Assembly (NCBI RefSeq): GCF_026210795.1
Contig: NC_089440.1
Span: 682,001-746,000 of the forward strand
Direction: 5' to 3'
Source of the DNA: Rhizophagus irregularis
Lineage: Eukaryota > Glomeromycota > Glomeromycetes > Glomerales > Glomeraceae
Length of the DNA stretch: 64,000 nucleotides
Shown: piece by piece, positions 56,961-64,000 of the stretch
Position numbering within the stretch: position 1 is the stretch's first letter
Layout of the letters: every line of letters starts with the position of its first letter
Program-made: the position numbers and the translations under genes
The notes under the pieces: generated by a model
Told to the model about the DNA's origin: nothing
What the model saw: only the letters and a program-made list of their open reading frames with translations
The model's database searches: none

Positions 56961-57469
56961 TTGCGCTAAACAATCACCGTACTCCATCATGTCGTTCGAT
57001 AATTAATCAAGTATAAGTTGTAAAAGTTTTCAATTTGATAATAAATAAATATTCAAGTAAAAATTTCATCTCATTTTAGTATTGCAATGGGTATAATTTT
57101 CTTGTATAATATTATACTTCTTTATACCGTATGCTTCATGTAAACATGATGTTATTATGCTGTTTCTATCATATGACCAGCCTTATATGAAACTTAAAAG
57201 TAAAAATTTAAGAATATAAATAATCGTCTTTGTTAGTAAAAAAAAAAGAGATCCCATAAATGTAAATTAATAACGAATTTGTAGAAACATTTCTTTGAAC
57301 GTGACGTAATTGACGTTAATCATTTGTTTATAAACCTCATAAACATACTTCTTATCGAAAAATCGTAACATCTTCTGACAAGAAAGTACAAAACCATTAC
57401 TAAGTCCACTTTCGTAGTTTTTCATAATAAATATTTCGTTCAAGTAAATCAAAAATAAGTTTTAATTTT

Positions 57470-57685
57470 CTGGGATGCAAATATCATTAACTAAATCTTT
57501 TGGCAGTAATTCTTTTAAACTTGTGGTACCCTGTGAAGTAATATAATACCTCGTTCAATTTCGCTTAAATCTGAATCTTAATTAATAAACTTATCAGAAT
57601 CAAATGAAATTATAAATCCTTCAAAATTTTATCAAGACAATAATTCCGTAAATTTGAAATGATTAATCTTTTCACAATAAATAAT
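57470..57685 (-). pseudogene. BTB-BACK-TLDc gene remnant
   Basis: From the acceptor at 57687-57686 the minus strand reads IIYCEKINHFKFTELLS, the start of exon 2 (compare FIYCGKINLTNLQGPELL in copy B), then soon stops. Further on, ELLPKDLVNDICI matches the ALLPEDLTNNILRFH segment. The sequence between is largely deleted, one base is missing next to the acceptor, and the TLDc domain is gone. This is a fifth, dead paralogue. The open frame at 57267-57452 just beyond is unrelated to BTB-TLDc as far as I can see. Confidence 0.65.
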
Positions 57686-58093
57686 CTAGAATTATTACAC
57701 TCATTTAATTATTTATCCTTATTTTGCAGAACACCGAAAAAAGATGTTATGAATACGCATGCAATTCTCTTACATTTCGTTTAATCAGCATGGAACCTAT
57801 TTGATTAGCTAGCTGTAAAAATTTTTAATAGCTTCGTAAAACAAAATTTTCACAAAAAAAGAATAACGAATAAAAAAATTTGGAATTTAAAAAATCTTTA
57901 GATTTGTAATTACGGATAGTATATGAGTTAACCGAAATTTTAATTGTAGTAAATTATGAGAAACGTTTTACAACTCTAAATTTTCAAAAGGTACCAAATA
58001 AAGGTTTGCATTGACACGCAATATCAATCATTACTCAAATTAGTTTGTAATATTTTGTAAGTATTTTATTTGATTTATTAAAATATTTCATGA

Positions 58094-59578
58094 TTATTTT
58101 ACAACTTGAAAAACTTCATAATCATCTACTTTTATACTTCCATTCGGAAGACCATCAATATTAGAATGATAGACATTGTTAATATTCCAAGTATTACCAT
58201 CATTTCTACAATATAAATTGTCACCAAATATTGGTCCAAAATTTGTAGAGCCACATATAGACAGTTTACCATTACTATAACCTACTTTTGCAGTTTTCGT
58301 GTTCCTTCTATCTGTAAATGAAAATATAAAACTATCAGTTGTTGACTTATAACCACCATCTTTATTCCAGTCAATTGGATTATAGCCACCAATAATTTGT
58401 TCCGATCCCTCAATTTTTATTATAACTATAGTGGCCCCTTTATTATCACAATTTTCATGAAATGCTTCAGCTGTGTTACCATCTCTGCTAACTCTATACA
58501 AAAGATTAAATTTATAGGGAATATCTTTAGTATATTTGTTATTTTCGCCCCTTTTATCAATCCAATTTGCAAAAATTGCGAAGTGGTTTTGAATTTGATT
58601 AATTGTAACAGAATCAATATTGAAGTTACATTTTACAGAAGACCTAGGTAAAATTTTGACGGTTGATCTATATTCGGAAACCATGTGAAATTTTAAAATA
58701 TCATTTTTTAATTCTTTAGATAATATGTCTTCGTAAGGTTTAACTTTGTTGAAGTAATCATCAGATGATATTAAATAAAATCTAATTAAAGGAATAAATT
58801 TGTAAAGAATTCTTTGTAATTGATTAAAATCATCTTGATTCCATTTAGAAATATCTTTATTAAGTGTTTGTCCTTGTGTCAACCCCCATTTGATTAAATT
58901 ATCCCAAATTTCAATTTCTGTTAAATTTAAATCATCTCGTTTTAGAATAATTTCTAATAAAGGAGCGGGTAAATTGATAAATTTATTATTGTTGAATAAA
59001 ATTTTAGGTTCGTAGCAGATCGTTTCTAAGCAAAATTCTTGTAAATTAAAAAATGATTTATTATAATAAACAATTTGAATAATTCCAACTGGATCATTTT
59101 GTAAAAATTGTTGATAGTTTTTAACGATGAATTCTTCAGTAAGTTTAGTTAATTGTTCCAATTTTAATTCGTCAGAGGCGATCATAATATCCAAAAGTTC
59201 AGTTCCAGTTTTATTATTAATATTAATATGTCCGGTATAAAGATACCTTATTAAAATTAAATCGGATTAAAAAAAAAAATTTTATAATAAGTAACATAAT
59301 ACAAATAATTTTGAAATAACTTACTTAAGAATTACGTCAAAAGCTTGAGGAGTAATATTTTGCTTTGTAATTATATATTTTCCATCTTTTTTCTTGATAT
59401 CTTCTGTAGAAAGTATTTCATTAAAATATTTAGATCTACAGCTTAAGATATTAGAGTGCGCATGGTATTCTTTAAAATTAGGTTTCTCTCCGACGTGAAT
59501 AATAACATCACAATTGAATTTGTTTTCAAGTAGTTCACCAAGCGCTTTAATAACATCAGATTCAAGTTTATAAGACAT
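58094..59578 (-). CDS. BTB-BACK-TLDc protein, copy D
   Basis: Exons 59578-59325 (254 nt) and 59246-58094, phase 2, 468 residues. BTB: CDVIIHVGEKPNFKEYHAH, SNILSCRSKYFNEILSTEDI. BACK: LNLTEIEIWDNLIKWGLTQG, FIPLIRFYLISSDDY. TLDc: NLLYRVSRDGNTAEAFHENC, EQIIGGYNPIDW, SFIFSFTDRRNTKTAKVGYS, GPIFGDNLYCRNDG. Close to copy C throughout, including 5' flank, so C and D are a duplication pair now separated by 6 kb of repeats. In the TLDc domain GPIFGG is GPIFGD and the following segment is altered, which may reduce function. The ATG, 254-nt first exon and acceptor all agree with the other copies. Confidence 0.87.
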
Positions 59579-59599
59579 GATTTAAAATAATGTTTTATT

Positions 59600-60560
59600 T
59601 TTTATTAATAAAAAAAAAAAGAAATATTGAACGTAAGAGAAAGTAATTTTATTGAGATATGTAATCTTAATAATTTTCAATAAAGAAGAAAAAAAATAAA
59701 TATATTAAAAAGAATTTTTCTTTTTTTCCTTATTTAAAACATTTTTCACATGGTGAGCATAAATGGATTTCTATAAATAGAAATCAAAATGATCATTTGA
59801 TATAGTCAACCCGAATTTGCCGAATCTGATGAATTTGATTAATTTCAGCCAAATTTAATTTTAATTCTGGCCAAAATTTTGCTCCGGCTATACGTGATAA
59901 AATTTTTCACTTAATTCATTTCCATGGCATTGATGACAATATCTGAAATTTTGAACATTGCCATTGTTATTTATATATTTGGTGTATATTTATAAAAAGT
60001 TTTAGTAATTAGACTTTGCGTTAACTTTCATCAGTTGATAAATCTGACACACTTTTTACTTATTTCATTTACTAAAATACGGATTTATTTATACCTTGAC
60101 ACATTTTTTTTTGTAGAATATGAAAATTCATCTGGTCATAGAATATTGAAGATATAATTAATATTAAAATATAAACTTAAAATATACTATTAATTAACTA
60201 CCTACTTTTGTTACGATCAATGATAACGAGTATTTTTGTGGGTTAAATTAAAGGAAAACTTTCATTTATAGAAGATCAAAAACTAAATAATTAGTAACTC
60301 TTTCTCTATAATTCGAAACTAATAATTTTTTAATCACAAAAAGACAGATTTAAATTTTCCAGGATCACATCATGAATTTATTCTTGTGAGTTGTGAAGTA
60401 CCAATTGAAATTTTATATTAAATCACAACTCCTAAGCTTTATTTGGAAGGAGGACGTGCTTTTACTGCATGTTATCATTTGGTCTAATAAAATGCTTAAA
60501 TTAAATGATATTTTTTATTTGATGCTTGTTAATGAAGAAAATTTTGGTATATTTTTATTG
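59600..60560. other. Intergenic upstream of copy D
   Basis: Promoter-like box near 59765. At 60388-60476 a plus-strand stretch reads VPIEILY, stop, then TTPKLYLEGGRAFTACYHL, which looks like a coding fragment of unknown origin. Nothing else was seen. Confidence 0.4.
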
Positions 60561-60568
60561 ATCAATTA

Positions 60569-61042
60569 TTGCCGTTTTCAGAAATGTTGACATTAGAATG
60601 TCGATCATTTCTATAAATCGAACACACCGAACACACACCGAACACAGCAATTAAAATTAAAAAAAAACAAATTTTCCTTTAAAAAAAGCAAAATTAAAAC
60701 TTTAGTAATATATTTTTAGGTAGTGTGCATAAAAAAATGTATAAAAATTATATTATTTACATATATGTATTCACTTGTATTTGCTTGTATTTGCCAATGT
60801 TCGGTGTGTTCGGTGTGTTCGTTTGTGTTCGGTGTGTGTTCGGTACAAATTTTCATATTTTCAATTTTATTCATATCTAAAAAGTGACAAAAATAGTTTT
60901 TATATAAAGTTATGCATGAATACTTCAAGTTTGCATAATTTTTTGTATGTGTTCACGGTGTGTTCGGTGTGTTCGGTGTGTTCGGTGTGTTCGGTATAAA
61001 ATGGTCAAAATTTCAGATTGTCAACATTTCTGAAAACGGCAA
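60569..61042. mobile_element. 474-bp Tc1/mariner-type MITE filled with GTGTTCGGT repeats
   Basis: The left end TTGCCGTTTTCAGAAATGTT (extending to TGACA) is perfectly inverted at the right end, 25 bases on each side, and TA stands directly outside both (60567-60568, 61043-61044). Inside, CGAACACACCGAACACACAC on the left faces several (TTCGGTGTG)n arrays at 60799-60843 and 60953-61001. TA flanks fit Tc1/mariner transposition. The open frames 60716-60928 and 60775-60999 arise from the repeats. Confidence 0.8.
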
Positions 61043-61422
61043 TAAATGGGCCGTCATGTGATAAATATTAACCCAATTTTGGGGTAATGATTGAAAATAA
61101 TTAAGGCCTAATTTCCGATATGAAAAATTGCAAATGAAAGTATTTTTCTCATAAAGATAATTTAATGATTAATCGTTAAGTTAATTGTGTAATTATGCTT
61201 AACATAAACTTTACTACTTTTAGCTACGCGTAATAATAAATGGCGTGTTTTTTACGGTAATACTGTAATTTGGTCAACACATTTTTTTTTATTGCAATAA
61301 TTAACATTTTGAAAAAACATAATGTAATAACATTTTCTTATCAATAGAATTTGAAATTATATATATTTAAAATTTAAAAATATAAGCCATATATAATTTG
61401 CAAACTTAAGTCAGCAATAATG

Positions 61423-62547
61423 TTAAAGCCTTTCAAACAAGTCCCAAAATACAAATATTATAATATTGACGCCTAAAGGGATAGTAATTATTGCTAACAT
61501 TAACATATAAGTATGTATATCCGTATTGGATGCGTATATAGCGATTATAGAAAACATTATGAAAGGTAAAATCCATGTAATAGTAGTTACTGTAAACGCA
61601 GAAATAAAGCTCCAATCACGCGTTCTCATACAAGTAACAGTATGTACAGGTGCCCACCCTATTGCTACACCTATTACAGCCAATGTCCAAAGAACTTTTC
61701 CATTTGTGAATGGTATTAAATCTATTAAGATGAGCAAAAGTGGAATAATTGTTCCACACCATAGTGCAATTTCCATTATTAATACTCTATATTCATAACC
61801 CTGGAATATAGTGGTGTTTTCACTAAATAAATCCCATGTTCCATACATAAGTACAATTATAGGAAACGAAGCAGTTATGCCTACTGCAACCCAAGTATTT
61901 ACCGTAAAATTTATATCTAATAATACTTGAAAAGGATCTTTGGGATTATAGAAACACTGAACCGTAGATGAAATAGGGTATTTTTCAAGAATTTGTTCTA
62001 CAGCATTTATGTTTTCAAGGTACTCTGTAGTAATATTTGTTGTTATTGATGTATAAAACAAGTTATCACTTTTTTGATATATCACCGTGAGCACAGCTGA
62101 GTAACAAGTAGGACATATTATCTCACAAGAATGCCAAAATGTAAACTTACAACAGTAACGATTATAACAACTTGAGCAACGGGCATCACAACGTGCTGAA
62201 CAACAATAATATCCGTCATTACATTCCCCCCTTATATTATTTATAGGACAAACATTTGCTAGCGAACTATTTGTTGCTACTGCTTTGGCACATGTTTGAG
62301 GTGGTATTGAATTCCATTCGTACATTAGAACTGAACATATAGGATCTATTAGCGCATTTGCTGTTCCGCAATAACTACATTCCTTATAGCAACAATACTT
62401 TGATAATATTGTTTTATCATCGATCGTACAATTTGTTGAAATATATCCAGCTCTTTTTATTTCAGGGTATCCTAGACCGAAAAATATACCAAAGAACAAA
62501 CATAAAGCTTGAAGCAATATGATGTAAAAATTTTGAGATTTAAACAT
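61423..62547 (-). CDS. Cysteine-rich multi-pass membrane protein, family not recognised
   Basis: This 374-residue, single-exon gene begins with a hydrophobic N-terminus (about 8-26) that could be a signal peptide or anchor. Residues 40-148 hold about 19 cysteines, several as CC pairs (YCCYKECSYC, YYCCSARCDARCSSCY, YCCKFTF), implying a disulfide-rich extracellular or lumenal domain. N-glycosylation sites include NCT, NSS, NIT and NFT. Five further membrane segments lie at about 217-237, 254-279, 285-304, 314-338 and 345-368. The segment CFYNPKDPFQVLLDINFT just before the second membrane segment looks like a conserved juxtamembrane motif. TATATAAAG lies about 45 bases upstream. I cannot name a family; receptor, channel subunit or transporter are all possible. 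Confidence 0.75.
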   Translation of the reverse strand: MFKSQNFYIILLQALCLFFGIFFGLGYPEIKRAGYISTNCTIDDKTILSKYCCYKECSYCGTANALIDPICSVLMYEWNSIPPQTCAKAVATNSSLANVCPINNIRGECNDGYYCCSARCDARCSSCYNRYCCKFTFWHSCEIICPTCYSAVLTVIYQKSDNLFYTSITTNITTEYLENINAVEQILEKYPISSTVQCFYNPKDPFQVLLDINFTVNTWVAVGITASFPIIVLMYGTWDLFSENTTIFQGYEYRVLIMEIALWCGTIIPLLLILIDLIPFTNGKVLWTLAVIGVAIGWAPVHTVTCMRTRDWSFISAFTVTTITWILPFIMFSIIAIYASNTDIHTYMLMLAIITIPLGVNIIIFVFWDLFERL

Positions 62548-62588
62548 GATTTAACTAAAAAATATTGAATATTAGAGTAACTGGTTTC

Positions 62589-62598
62589 TTTATATACT
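62589..62598 (-). promoter_or_regulatory. TATA box at a MITE boundary
   Basis: Minus-strand TATATAAAG about 45 bases before the ATG at 62547. Its first TA is the presumed TA target site of the adjacent MITE (62597-62768), so sequence upstream of the TATA box was replaced by the insertion. Confidence 0.5.
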
Positions 62599-62768
62599 GT
62601 AAAGTCCCGAATATGAGTAACCTTTTTTTATTATAGGGGTGCTTATATTTGGGAAAATTATATATTTGGTATATTGTAGTATTGGCCAAAATTATCATAG
62701 TGTTGGTCAAGAGTGCTTACTTACGGGTAATATAAATTCTGGGGATGCTTATATTCGGGACTTTACGG
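62597..62768. mobile_element. 172-bp MITE with TAAAGTCCCGAATAT ends
   Basis: CTGTAAAGTCCCGAATATGAG on one side and CTTATATTCGGGACTTTACGG on the other form a 21-base inverted repeat with few mismatches. TA flanks both ends (62595-62596, 62769-62770). An inner GGGGTGCTTATATTTGGG repeats the right end. Non-coding; pogo-like by its ends. Confidence 0.75.
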
Positions 62769-62774
62769 TATTAA

Positions 62775-64000
62775 AAATGAGTTATAAATGATAGGAATGA
62801 TCAGCAATGCATCATAAATATTCAAACGCTATATACAGTACGCATATTCTTTAATAATAGTGTTTAATAACGATCGATAGTTTATATATTTCCATCAGCT
62901 TCGATGCCTAACATGACTAACTAACCACATTCGCACTTACGTATACTAGTTCCCAAATTAAAAGTATACTTTTCATTTTTAAATGATTTTCTCATAATTC
63001 CATAATGAAAATTGATATTATTGTGTTTCACTATTCCTTTTTTCTGCACTCTAATGTTTTTACTTTATTAACCAATATTCTTTTTAATCAAAGCAGTAAT
63101 AGTAGTAATCCATGATCAATCTATTCGAATTTAAAAGATCTTTATGCGTTAAATTTATGGTTCCATAATTCTTGAGTCATACAGTATATTGATAAAATTT
63201 AATAAGAGTTCAATAAAAAATTTGTTGTTTACGCGTTAACTCCTTATAATTTATTATTATATTCTAATATTAATAATAAAACTTTTTTTTTCCAAGACAT
63301 TCATAATTTGTGAGGGATATTTCTTAATTACATGATCATCAACTACTGTTGGACGTTTCTTTTACATATATAAATACGCTCTTCTACACCCGTTTCCTTT
63401 AATTTCTCTCAAAAGGCCATGAGGTCCGCCAATAATGTATATCAATTGTATGAAAGGTTCTGATGAATGACACGCTCGTGACACCTTTCTTAATCGTATT
63501 CTTTCCATCTTGATTTCTTTTCTTGACTGCCGTTCTAAGGGATCTAGATTCTTCTTTTTTGTTAGCTTTAGGGGGTACTACAAAATTATTAGAATTCATG
63601 TTTCATGATTGTGAATGGATCTCTAAGCATAGTTAATTTCAATATTAAACTTATTACGTTGGAAAAGCACGTCCAATATGGACGTTTTAACATTCTTAAT
63701 GCTACAGAATCCAACCCATGACATCTAATCTATTTTTCAGGGTCGGAAAGTGTATAAGCTATATGGTACCATTCGTTTAATAAAAGGTCCATCACAAATC
63801 TTCCTATAGTTTCCTGTGATCAAGAGCCTAGGAGTACAGACTGAACGTATGGTATCTAAATCGTAAGTTTGTTTGTATTTGTTGACCAAAAGAGCATTAG
63901 TTCTAAGAATAAATCCCAGCAATTATATCTGTAATTAAACCAATAAATAGGGTTATTCCTACCTTTGTAAAGCATAGTGACCCAATCATTAACATGACAC
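62775..64000. other. Intergenic to the right edge; small unsupported open frames
   Basis: A 66-codon minus-strand frame at 63599-63399 starts well (MNSNNFVVPPKANKKEESRS, basic) and could be the first exon of a gene. Overlapping it in another frame is IQLIYIIGGPHGLLREIKG. Near the edge, 63997-63907 (minus) could encode a short hydrophobic peptide (MLMIGSLCFTKVGITLFIG onwards). None matches a family I recognise. Confidence 0.35.

Noticed and set aside
60716-60999. Open frames with repeated VCSVCSV or HTEHTEH residues
   Set aside because: They are translations of the TTCGGTGTG minisatellite inside a MITE.
63399-63599. Possible SPOUT-methyltransferase-like motif (IYIIGGPHGL) in a frame overlapping a small ORF
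   Set aside because: Only one short motif, no supporting domain, and two frames compete; chance is the simpler explanation.
1-64000. Search for tRNA, rRNA and CRISPR arrays
   Set aside because: No GGTTCRANYCC box paired with an A box, no rRNA landmark, and no regular repeat-spacer array; the tandem repeats present have no unique spacers.

Overview
The window looks like nuclear DNA of an arbuscular mycorrhizal fungus of the Rhizophagus irregularis type. That assignment is inferred from very AT-rich sequence, small genes with short GT-AG introns and CTAAC branch sites, a cluster of BTB-TLDc genes, HMG-box genes, secreted ML-domain (NPC2-like) proteins, a TRP-like channel, and dense, decayed transposons. 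No rRNA, tRNA or CRISPR array was seen.

Layout. 1-5.9 kb: a dead LINE-type retrotransposon on the minus strand (ORF1, endonuclease, reverse transcriptase), running off the left edge. 5.9-7.2 kb: a promoter-like site and T-rich degenerate tandem repeats. 7.2-9.7 kb: remnants of a multi-exon leucine-rich-repeat gene (minus). 9.8-12.05 kb: a 2.26 kb inverted-repeat element. 12.6-16.3 kb: a seven-exon TRP-like channel gene (minus). 16.9-18.2 kb: a promoter-like, T-rich unit between two GTACAGTAC palindromes. 18.27-20.43 kb: a probable non-autonomous Helitron carrying a broken ORF. 22.4-33 kb: four tandem ML-domain genes (minus) inside repeated segments. 35.1-37.35 kb: a second copy of the inverted-repeat element. 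38.4-41.5 kb: two divergent HMG-box genes. 43.1-59.6 kb: four BTB-BACK-TLDc genes (minus) plus remnants of further copies and an F-box fragment. 60.6-62.8 kb: two MITE-like elements around a cysteine-rich multi-pass membrane protein gene (minus). The last 1.2 kb holds nothing I can identify.

The intact genes do not form a pathway. They are lineage-expanded families (secreted lipid-binding proteins, BTB adaptors, HMG-box factors, a channel, a membrane protein) that grow by local duplication in a repeat-rich compartment. The most unusual structure is the pair of 2.2 kb elements at 9.8 and 35.1 kb. Their arms are in opposite orientation in the window but their roughly 1.1 kb repeat core is in the same orientation, so the core has flipped relative to the arms in one copy. 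Exon boundaries below were set by eye from GT/AG, branch-site and reading-frame agreement between paralogues.
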